Of a stretch of DNA of 64,000 bases, positions 35,624-42,346 are shown piece after piece. A program made the translations under genes and the position numbers. Source of the DNA: an uncultured Bacteroidales bacterium (GTDB lineage: Bacteria > Bacteroidota > Bacteroidia > Bacteroidales > F082). Location of the stretch: assembly GCA_900317155.1 (NCBI GenBank), contig ONFO01000003.1, positions 1 to 64,000 on the forward strand, in the 5' to 3' direction. The notes beneath the pieces are model-generated. The model had not been told where the DNA came from. It was given only the letters and a program-made list of their open reading frames with translations, and ran no database searches. The stretch's first letter is position 1. Each line of letters starts with the position of its first letter.

Positions 35624-36694
35624 ATGGCACTCAATTGCGGAATCATCGGTCTTTCAAGCGTTGGAAAGACGACTATATTCAATTGTATATCAAATACTAA
35701 GGCAGAAATCGGTTTTGCCTCTAAGTCGAACATCGGTATGTGCGAGGTGGTGGACGAACGTTTGAAGCTCATCGACAACATCTCCCATTCCAAGCGCATT
35801 GTGCCCGCCACGGTCGAAATTGTCGACTTGCCAGGATTGAGCAAAGGCGGTCAGGGCGTGGGCAACAAACTCTTGGCCGAGGTGCAGACCATGGATGCCC
35901 TCATCCACGTGTTGCGCTGCTTCGACGACCCCAACATCCCCCACAGCGAAGGCAGCATTGACCCTTTGCGCGACATGGAACTCGTTGATTTGGAGCTTCA
36001 AGTCCGCGACTTGGATTTGGTCACCCGCAAGTTGGAACGCACCCAAAAAATGCTGAAAAACGGAGAGAAGGACTTCAAGAAAGCCTTCGATGTGCTCACG
36101 GTTTACAAAGAGACTTTGGAGAACTTCGGCAACGCCCGCGACGCTAAAGTGGCCGAGGAAGACAAGAAATACGTGCAGGACATCCAACTGCTGACCGCCA
36201 AACCCATGATTTACGTCTGCAATGTGGATGACGCTTCAGCCACAACTGGTAACAAGTATTCCGATGCCGTGAAGGCCGCATTGAAAGAGGGTCAAGATAT
36301 GCTCATCATCGCCGGTAAGCTGGAAGCTGAAATCTCGGAACTCGATGCCGACGACAGACAACTCTTCATGGAAGACGCTGGTTTGACAGAGCCTGGCGTG
36401 AACAAACTTGTCCGTACAGCTTATCACACTTTGAATTTACATTCCTTCTTCACCACAGGTCCCGACGAGACCCGCGCTTGGACCATCCATGTGGGCGACA
36501 CCGCACCCATTGCCGCCGGAGCCATCCACAGCGACCTGCAACGTGGCTTCATCCGTGCCGAGGTGATGAGTACGGAGGACTTCCTGCAATATGGCTCTGA
36601 GGCCGCAGTGAAGGAAGCCGGTAAGTTCCGTGTGGAGGGCAAGACATACGTTGTTCAGGACGGTGATATTCTTAACATCAGATTCAACGTGTAA
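35624..36694 (+). CDS. ychF: YchF/OLA1-family GTPase-like ATPase
   Basis: The 356-residue ribosome-associated P-loop ATPase carries G1 GLSSVGKTTIF, G3 DLPGLSKGG, and a G4-position CNVDD instead of NKxD, the change that gives this family ATP rather than GTP preference. The C-terminal TGS domain (FFTTGPDETRAWTI to VQDGDILNIRFNV) is complete. Length matches the family (about 360). The start at MALNCGIIGL (35624) is preferred over the open frame from 35600. The stop overlaps the first base of the next gene (TAATG). Confidence 0.96.
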   Translation: MALNCGIIGLSSVGKTTIFNCISNTKAEIGFASKSNIGMCEVVDERLKLIDNISHSKRIVPATVEIVDLPGLSKGGQGVGNKLLAEVQTMDALIHVLRCFDDPNIPHSEGSIDPLRDMELVDLELQVRDLDLVTRKLERTQKMLKNGEKDFKKAFDVLTVYKETLENFGNARDAKVAEEDKKYVQDIQLLTAKPMIYVCNVDDASATTGNKYSDAVKAALKEGQDMLIIAGKLEAEISELDADDRQLFMEDAGLTEPGVNKLVRTAYHTLNLHSFFTTGPDETRAWTIHVGDTAPIAAGAIHSDLQRGFIRAEVMSTEDFLQYGSEAAVKEAGKFRVEGKTYVVQDGDILNIRFNV

Positions 36695-37215
36695 TGGAAG
36701 AATACGTAATCTTAGTCGATGAGAACGACCAGCCTATTGGTCAAATGGAGAAGCAGGCTGCGCATGTGACTCCGCATCTTCATAGGGCATTCTCGATTTT
36801 CATCTTCAATTCAAAAGGCGAATTGTTGTTGCAGCAGCGCGCCCTTTCGAAGTACCACTCCCCCGGCCTCTGGACCAACACCTGCTGCAGCCATCCCCGC
36901 GCAGGCGAGACCTTGGAAGAAGCCACTTCACGCCGTCTCATGGAAGAGATGGGCATGACTTGCCCGATGCACGAAGTCTACACCTTTATATATAAAGCAC
37001 CCGTGGGCGAAGGTTTAATTGAACATGAATTTGACCATGTCTGGATTGGACAAAGCGACGACATCCCAAAAATCAACCGTGACGAAGTGGAATCATGGAA
37101 ATACATGAGCCTCAATGACTTGAAAAACGACATCGAAGCTCATCCCGAGCATTACACCGAGTGGTTCAAGATCACTTTTGAGGAAATGACGCATCATGCC
37201 GCTGTGTTTCAATGA
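36694..37215 (+). CDS. idi: type I isopentenyl-diphosphate delta-isomerase
   Basis: The 173-residue enzyme interconverts isopentenyl and dimethylallyl diphosphate in isoprenoid synthesis. It is a Nudix-fold protein with the catalytic cysteine in LWTNTCCSHPR, the metal-binding histidines there and at HVTPHLHRAFS, and the active-site glutamate region in EHEFDHVWI. Length fits the family. It overlaps the ychF stop by one base (TAATG), implying cotranscription, and a terminator follows immediately. Confidence 0.95.
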   Translation: MEEYVILVDENDQPIGQMEKQAAHVTPHLHRAFSIFIFNSKGELLLQQRALSKYHSPGLWTNTCCSHPRAGETLEEATSRRLMEEMGMTCPMHEVYTFIYKAPVGEGLIEHEFDHVWIGQSDDIPKINRDEVESWKYMSLNDLKNDIEAHPEHYTEWFKITFEEMTHHAAVFQ

Positions 37216-37242
37216 AAAAGCATGAGTCATCATGCTTTTTTT
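37215..37242 (+). terminator. intrinsic terminator of ychF-idi
   Basis: AAAAAGCATGA (37215-37225) pairs with TCATGCTTTTT (37230-37240) around a GTCA loop, followed by more T residues. It starts at the last base of the idi stop codon. Confidence 0.88.
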
Positions 37243-37254
37243 GTTGAAAATAAA

Positions 37255-37293
37255 TAGTAAGTATATTTACTATAAGTATTTTTACTATTTTTG
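37255..37293 (+). promoter_or_regulatory. porin promoter overlapped by candidate operator half-sites
   Basis: TATTTTTG at 37286-37293 is a good -7 box, but no TTTG box is seen upstream. The region instead holds TAGTAA (37255-37260), its inverse TTACTA (37267-37272) and another TTACTA (37282-37287) overlapping the -7 box. A weak -33 plus half-sites over the core promoter suggest regulation by a DNA-binding protein; its identity is unknown. Confidence 0.5.
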
Positions 37294-37332
37294 CCGCAAT
37301 TTTAGAATTGAAAACGTATTAAATCATCTATT

Positions 37333-38418
37333 ATGAAGCACAATTTTCGCTTTTTTGCTGGAATGTTTTTGTTAGCCATTCCGCTGTGTATCAATGCACA
37401 AAACGATGTTCAACAACAAGTCAACGAACTCAAGGGCAAGGTGGACCGCATGCCCAAGATTTCTGGTTTCGTTCAAGGTATGTACCAAGCCAACTTGAGC
37501 GACAAGGGTGAACTGCTCGACAACACCCTCAGAATGCGCCGTGTGCGTATGTCTGTCGAAGGCAACCTTTCGAAGACCGTGAGCTACAAGATCCAAGGCG
37601 ACTTCAGCCGTAGCCCCATGCTCGTCGATGCTTTCATCAAGTACAAACCCTGCAGAGAGTTTGCCATCCAACTCGGTCAGTTCAAGACCCCGTTCACGAT
37701 TGAAAGCCCCATCAATCCCGTCAACCTCGAAATCTTCGACTATGGTGAGAGCGTCAAAGGGCTCACAGGCTACAGCGACGTTTGCGGCGTGGGTTCATTG
37801 GGCCGCGACCTCGGTATCATGGCCACAGGTAGCCTCTTCCCCGTGGAAGGCGAAGAAGGTTACAAATACAGCATCGTTGACTACAGCCTCGGCGTATTCA
37901 ACGGTAATGGAGCCAACCAACTCGACAACAACAACCGCAAGGACATTGTGGGCCGCCTCGAAGTACATCCCGGTCTGAAAGCTTTGACTTTGAGCGGTTC
38001 GTACTACTATGGCAAGTACACCAAAGACGACAATGTCAACTGCACTCGCGACCGTTGGGCAGCTGGTGCACAATACAACGACGGTAAGCTCGTTATCCGT
38101 GGCGAATACATCGGTGGCAAGACGGGATATGCTCCTACAACTATTCCTGAAGACCTTGGCTATTTCAACAGCAATGGTTACTATGGCGTGATTGGATACA
38201 ACTTCCAAGCTGGCGAACAGAAAATCATGCCCGTCCTGCGTTATGAACACTTCACCAAAGATGCCAGTATAGCAAAAGGCGGCACAAATTGGTACACTGT
38301 GGGCATCAACTACTGGCCTCTGAAGTCCGTGAACTTCAAACTTGATTATTCGCTGGTACAGAAAGAAGCTGGTGAGAACTCACACCGTGTAGTCGGTATC
38401 CTGAGCTACAAATTTTAA
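37333..38418 (+). CDS. OprO/OprP-like porin
   Basis: The 361-residue product has a signal peptide (to about residue 22, CINAQ), a short coiled N-terminus (DVQQQVNELKGKVDRM) and a beta-barrel with motifs of the phosphate-selective porin O/P family (PF07396): FVQGMYQANL, RMRRVRMSVEGNL, YKIQGDFSRSPMLVDAFIKYKP, GQFKTPFTIE, ending GILSYKF with terminal Phe. It forms an outer-membrane channel, but the actual solute is not known. Downstream lies a YeiH-type transporter 27 bases away, so the pair may handle the same small anion. Confidence 0.87.
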   Translation: MKHNFRFFAGMFLLAIPLCINAQNDVQQQVNELKGKVDRMPKISGFVQGMYQANLSDKGELLDNTLRMRRVRMSVEGNLSKTVSYKIQGDFSRSPMLVDAFIKYKPCREFAIQLGQFKTPFTIESPINPVNLEIFDYGESVKGLTGYSDVCGVGSLGRDLGIMATGSLFPVEGEEGYKYSIVDYSLGVFNGNGANQLDNNNRKDIVGRLEVHPGLKALTLSGSYYYGKYTKDDNVNCTRDRWAAGAQYNDGKLVIRGEYIGGKTGYAPTTIPEDLGYFNSNGYYGVIGYNFQAGEQKIMPVLRYEHFTKDASIAKGGTNWYTVGINYWPLKSVNFKLDYSLVQKEAGENSHRVVGILSYKF

Positions 38419-38445
38419 ATCATGAATCTTAAATTTTGAATCGTT

Positions 38446-39783
38446 ATGGCAAACAATAACGCATCCAACCTTTGGAAAAAAGAAGACTGGCTGGCCGTGT
38501 GGATTGGCTTCATCGTCATCGCGGTGGCCTGCATCGCCGTGCTGACCGGTTCATTTGATTTTTCCGCCGCCAAGTTCGGCACCTGGCACTGGTGGGAAAA
38601 CGTCGAGGAAAAGAAATCCTTGGCTGCACAATTCAACGGTGAATTCTGGGTCAAACTGCTCCGCACCTTCTTGGTGACGGGCATCCTGTTCGGCATCGGC
38701 ATCAAACTGCAAGGCGAGAAAATCGGCAAATTCATTCCCGCATTCATCGTGTTGTTCATCATCTGCATCGTGGTGAGGATGATCAGTGCCGAATACACCC
38801 TTAAGATGTACCTCGAATGGGCTTTCTGGGCCTTGCTCATTGGCCTGCTTATCTCCAACACTGTCGGCACGCCAGAATGGCTGAAACCTGCCATCCGTAC
38901 TGAGTTCTACATCAAGACAGGTCTGGTCATCATGGGCTTCTCCGTGCTGTTCAGCAACATCGCCAAGTTCGGTCTCTACGGTCTCGGCATCGCATGGATT
39001 GTGACGCCTATCGTCATCATCTTCATGTGGTGGCTCGGCACCAAAGTGCTGAAAATTGACAACAAGCCGTTGGTCATCACTTTGGCTTCAGCCACTTCGG
39101 TGTGCGGTACCAGTGCCGCCATCGCAACGGGAGCTGCCGCCAAGGCCAAGAAGGAAGATCTCTCGTTGGCCATCTCCATCTCCATTATCTTCACCATTTT
39201 GATGATGGTGTTCGAACCTATGATCATCCGCGCCTGCGGCATGAACCAACTCATGGGTGGTGCCCTCATCGGCGGCACCGTCGACTCAACGGGTGCCGTG
39301 GTGCTGGCTGGTAACGCCCTCGGCGAGGAAGCTGAACAGGCAGCCGTATTGGTGAAGTCAATCCAAAACATCCTCATCGGTTTCATTGCCTTCTTCGTGG
39401 CCATCTTCTTTGCCACCAAGGTCGACAAGACCAGCGACAGCAAAGTCGGAGCAGGTGAAATTTGGACCCGTTTCCCGAAGTTCATCATCGGCTTCTTCGT
39501 GGCATCGCTCGTTGCATCTTTCATCATCCAACCTATGGGCGGCGACGTAAAAGCCATCAACGGCGTCCTCGACCAATACAAGAACTGGGCCTTCGTGCTG
39601 GCCTTCACCAGCATCGGCCTCGACACCAACTTCAAGAGCCTCTTCAAACAGATGCAAGGTGGCAAGGTGCTCTGGCTCTACATCATCGGCCAGGTGTTCA
39701 ACATCCTCCTTACCCTGTTTGCCGTGTGGTTCCTGCTCTCAGGCGTGGTGTTTGACGTTCCTGCCCTCGACATGTTCAAATGA
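38446..39783 (+). CDS. YeiH-family putative sulfate exporter / membrane transporter
   Basis: The 445-residue integral membrane protein has about ten to eleven hydrophobic segments and the PF03601 (YeiH, UPF0324) signature regions: NTVGTPEWLKPAIRTEFYIKTGL, ASATSVCGTSAAIATGAAAKAKKEDLS and GGTVDSTGAVVLAGNALG (only fragments quoted). Relatives in Gram-negative bacteria are annotated as putative sulfate exporters and some respond to the LysR regulator YeiE; the substrate here is inferred. It sits in the plus-strand set with the porin and a small membrane protein overlapping by ATGA. Confidence 0.88.
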   Translation: MANNNASNLWKKEDWLAVWIGFIVIAVACIAVLTGSFDFSAAKFGTWHWWENVEEKKSLAAQFNGEFWVKLLRTFLVTGILFGIGIKLQGEKIGKFIPAFIVLFIICIVVRMISAEYTLKMYLEWAFWALLIGLLISNTVGTPEWLKPAIRTEFYIKTGLVIMGFSVLFSNIAKFGLYGLGIAWIVTPIVIIFMWWLGTKVLKIDNKPLVITLASATSVCGTSAAIATGAAAKAKKEDLSLAISISIIFTILMMVFEPMIIRACGMNQLMGGALIGGTVDSTGAVVLAGNALGEEAEQAAVLVKSIQNILIGFIAFFVAIFFATKVDKTSDSKVGAGEIWTRFPKFIIGFFVASLVASFIIQPMGGDVKAINGVLDQYKNWAFVLAFTSIGLDTNFKSLFKQMQGGKVLWLYIIGQVFNILLTLFAVWFLLSGVVFDVPALDMFK

Positions 39784-40073
39784 TGAACAAAAACCACAAG
39801 ATATTCAAAGTGATTACCATCGTGGTGGTGGTAATCACTTTGTTTTTGGCTGGCTGGATTATGGCCAACAAATTCGGCCTCGTCGAAGGCTACGACTTTG
39901 GTGCGGGCGCTTATTTCTACGCCGACATCCCTACCGAACAATACTCCGAAATCGACCACGAAGGTGCCTATCAAACTTCCGTGCCTAAATGGATTTTCTA
40001 TGTCCTCTTCTTCGCCTGGGGCTGGCTGATGTGGCGGCTTTGGGTGTGGATTGAAACGAGGGGAAAGAAATAG
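39780..40073 (+). CDS. small two-helix membrane protein
   Basis: The 97-residue product has two membrane segments (about 10-28 and 70-88) separated by an acidic periplasmic or cytoplasmic loop (FGLVEGYDFGAGAYFYADI). It starts by ATGA overlap with the YeiH-type gene, with a second ATG immediately after. A strong stem-loop (39807-39841) lies within its first 20 codons. No family is recognised; conserved pairing with the transporter would suggest an accessory subunit, which is inference. Confidence 0.65.
   Translation: MMNKNHKIFKVITIVVVVITLFLAGWIMANKFGLVEGYDFGAGAYFYADIPTEQYSEIDHEGAYQTSVPKWIFYVLFFAWGWLMWRLWVWIETRGKK
39807..39846 (+). terminator. terminator-like stem-loop inside the 39780 gene
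   Basis: AAAGTGATTACCA (39807-39819) and TGGTAATCACTTT (39829-39841) form a perfect 13-bp stem with a nine-base loop, followed by TGTTTTTG-type T-rich sequence. It begins 24 bases after the YeiH-type stop, so it could partly terminate transcription after that gene or act as an mRNA structure. Confidence 0.5.
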
Positions 40074-40105
40074 GCCACAAATACCATAATTCCATTTTTT
40101 CTTTG

Positions 40106-40113
40106 TAACTTTG
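40106..40113 (+). promoter_or_regulatory. -7 box of the kinase-RapZ fusion gene
   Basis: TAACTTTG matches TAnnTTTG and lies 26 bases upstream of the start at 40139. A -33 box is not obvious. Confidence 0.45.
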
Positions 40114-40138
40114 CAACAATAGAAAACAATGGAATTCC

Positions 40139-41617
40139 ATGCAAACCCCTGATATTCAAAACATATTAGCAGAACTAACGCGTTCCATCGGCGAAACACC
40201 CTACGAAATTCAATCTATCGCGGAATCGGGTTCGGCGAGAAAGTATTTCCGTATTATTACATGGAACGGCAGTCTGATTGGAACTTATAGCAACAATGTA
40301 GAGGAAAATGAGGCTTTTCTCACTTTCAGCAAGCATTTCCATGACCTTGGGTTGAATGTACCCGAGGTCTTTGCCATCAATGCTGAGCGCACTTGTTATT
40401 TGCAAAGCGACTTCGGAGATGACAACCTGTTTGCGCATGTGCTGAAGGCTTTGATAGCTAACTGCGTCCCTTCGACGGGCTCAGGGACCTTAGATGAAAA
40501 CGTAATAGAACTATACAAAAAAGCCCTGAGCCATCTGGTGAAGCTGCAAGTGCTGGGGCACAAAGGCTTGGACTACACCAAAGCCTACCCCACCCCAAGT
40601 TTCGACCGACAAGCCATTTTGGACGACTTGAACTATTTCAAATACTACTTCGTAAAGCCGCATGAGGAAATAGACTTCAACGAAACGCGCTTGGGCAAGG
40701 ACTTCGAAGCCTTCGCCGACTTCGTCAGCCTAGCACCCTGCGACTTTTTCATGTACCGTGACTTCCAGTCACGCAACATCATGGTGAAGGACAATGAACT
40801 GTATTTTATCGACTTCCAAGGCGGACGCAAAGGCCCACTCAACTACGATGTGGTCTCGCTGCTCTATCAGGTGAAAGCGCAGATTCCGCAAGCAACGCGC
40901 AACGAATTGGTCGAATATTATAAGGCCGAGCTGTCGCAATATATGAGTCCAGAAGCCGTCAAATTCGACACCTACCAGCCTTATTTCGTCTATCTGAGGC
41001 TGATGCAGGTACTTGGTGCTTACGGTTTTAGAGGCCTCATCCAAAAGAAGTCACACTTCATCGAGAGCATCCCATACGCCTTGCGCGAAATCGAAACACT
41101 ATCGAAAACCGCACCATTGACTTCCTATCCAGAGTTACAAAGCGTCATCAGCCAACTCTACAAGCTGGACACCAAATATGCCGTGCTCATCGCTCCACCT
41201 GCGGGCAAGCTGACCGTAACTATCAATAGCTTCTCATTCAAGAAGGGTTATCCAGCTGACTTCAGCGGCAACGGCGGCGGCTTTGTGTTCGACTGCCGCG
41301 CCTTACCCAACCCTGGCCGTGAGCCCGAGTTCAAGACCAAGACCGGCCGCGACTGGGAGGTTATCGACTACCTCATGGCCAAGCCACCAGTCCATGTCTT
41401 CCTCGACCATGTGAAAGGCATCGTCGGACAGAGTGTCGACAACTACTGCGAACGGCATTTCAGCAACCTGATGGTCTCGTTTGGCTGCACGGGCGGACAG
41501 CATCGCTCCGTCTTCTTTGCACAGACCATCTACGAATGGCTAAAGGCGACCTATCCAGACATTCATCTGAAACTGAACCACATCGAACGCAAAATCACGG
41601 AGGAGCATAACGCATGA
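40139..41617 (+). CDS. AmgK-like amino-sugar kinase fused to a RapZ C-terminal domain
   Basis: The 492-residue product joins two domains. Residues ~1-330 are an aminoglycoside phosphotransferase-fold kinase with the Brenner motif YRDFQSRNIMV and the metal site FIDFQGG, like AmgK, the anomeric N-acetylmuramate/N-acetylglucosamine kinase of peptidoglycan recycling. Residues ~365-490 match the C-terminal domain of RapZ, with VFDCRALPNPG, GRDWEVIDYL and GCTGGQHRSVFFAQ; in E. coli RapZ this domain senses glucosamine-6-phosphate and the equivalent motif reads GCTGGKHRSV. The next gene, a MurU-like transferase, overlaps by ATGA, supporting the AmgK assignment. A palindromic repeat is inserted in frame near residue 112. 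The fusion itself is seen in other Bacteroidetes annotations; regulation by amino sugars is inferred. Confidence 0.85.
   Translation: MQTPDIQNILAELTRSIGETPYEIQSIAESGSARKYFRIITWNGSLIGTYSNNVEENEAFLTFSKHFHDLGLNVPEVFAINAERTCYLQSDFGDDNLFAHVLKALIANCVPSTGSGTLDENVIELYKKALSHLVKLQVLGHKGLDYTKAYPTPSFDRQAILDDLNYFKYYFVKPHEEIDFNETRLGKDFEAFADFVSLAPCDFFMYRDFQSRNIMVKDNELYFIDFQGGRKGPLNYDVVSLLYQVKAQIPQATRNELVEYYKAELSQYMSPEAVKFDTYQPYFVYLRLMQVLGAYGFRGLIQKKSHFIESIPYALREIETLSKTAPLTSYPELQSVISQLYKLDTKYAVLIAPPAGKLTVTINSFSFKKGYPADFSGNGGGFVFDCRALPNPGREPEFKTKTGRDWEVIDYLMAKPPVHVFLDHVKGIVGQSVDNYCERHFSNLMVSFGCTGGQHRSVFFAQTIYEWLKATYPDIHLKLNHIERKITEEHNA
40466..40488 (+). repeat. palindromic repeat inserted in frame in the kinase gene
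   Basis: GTCCCT and AGGGAC bracket TCGACGGGCTC. This is the common bacterial interspersed palindrome of the CCCTTCGACAGGCTCAGGG type. Here it encodes PSTGSG within the kinase domain between two alpha-helix-like stretches, without breaking the frame. Confidence 0.7.
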
Positions 41618-42345
41618 ACCACGACACCACCGCCATGATATTGGCTGCAGGCTTGGGCACCCGCCTCAAAGCCCTTACACAAGACAAGCCCAAGGCTTTG
41701 GTCCCGCTTAACGGCAAGCCTTTGTTGCAGCATTGCATCGAGAACTTGATAGCCAACGACTTCAATCATATCGTCATCAACGTGCATCATTTCGGCGAGC
41801 AAATCATTGATTTCGTGGAAAGCCATCATTTTAATGCCGACATCCAAATCTCCGACGAACGCGACCTGCTGATGGACACGGGTGGTGGCATCATCAAGGC
41901 CACTCCCCTATTCAAGAATTCGAAAGCTGTTTTGGTGCATAATGTGGACATTATCAGCAATGTGAACCTGGGCGAGATGAACCAACAATTCCTTAAATCT
42001 GGAGATGATGCCTGGTTGCTCACCCAAGACCGTGAGACCAACCGAAAGCTTCTCTTTAGAGAGGACCATCAGCTTATCGGTTGGCGCAACAAGGCCGACG
42101 GCAACTTCAAATGGGTGTACGACAGCTTTGGCCAATACCAAGAAATGGCTTTCAGTGGATTACACTTTTTCCGCAAAAACCTATTCGCTGGATTTGAATG
42201 CAAACCTCAAAGTGTCATTGACTTATATCTCAAATTGGCCAAAAACAACCGCATCCTCTCCAAGCCCATCCAACCTGACTATTGGTTCGATTTGGGAAAA
42301 CCTGAACAACTGGAAGCAGCCGAAAACTACCTAAATACACTTTGA
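41614..42345 (+). CDS. MurU-like sugar-1-phosphate nucleotidyltransferase
   Basis: The 243-residue product has the glucose-1-phosphate nucleotidyltransferase fold: AMILAAGLGTRLKALT (nucleotide binding, residues 8-22), KPKALVPLNGKPLLQH, and the HNVDI metal-binding Asp (residue ~109). It ends YWFDLGKPEQL. In P. putida and Tannerella, MurU converts MurNAc-1-phosphate to UDP-MurNAc after AmgK. The ATGA overlap with the AmgK-like gene supports this role over a GDP-mannose or hexose enzyme. The start codon is MNHDTTAM at 41614. Confidence 0.87.
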   Translation: MNHDTTAMILAAGLGTRLKALTQDKPKALVPLNGKPLLQHCIENLIANDFNHIVINVHHFGEQIIDFVESHHFNADIQISDERDLLMDTGGGIIKATPLFKNSKAVLVHNVDIISNVNLGEMNQQFLKSGDDAWLLTQDRETNRKLLFREDHQLIGWRNKADGNFKWVYDSFGQYQEMAFSGLHFFRKNLFAGFECKPQSVIDLYLKLAKNNRILSKPIQPDYWFDLGKPEQLEAAENYLNTL

Positions 42346-42346
42346 A

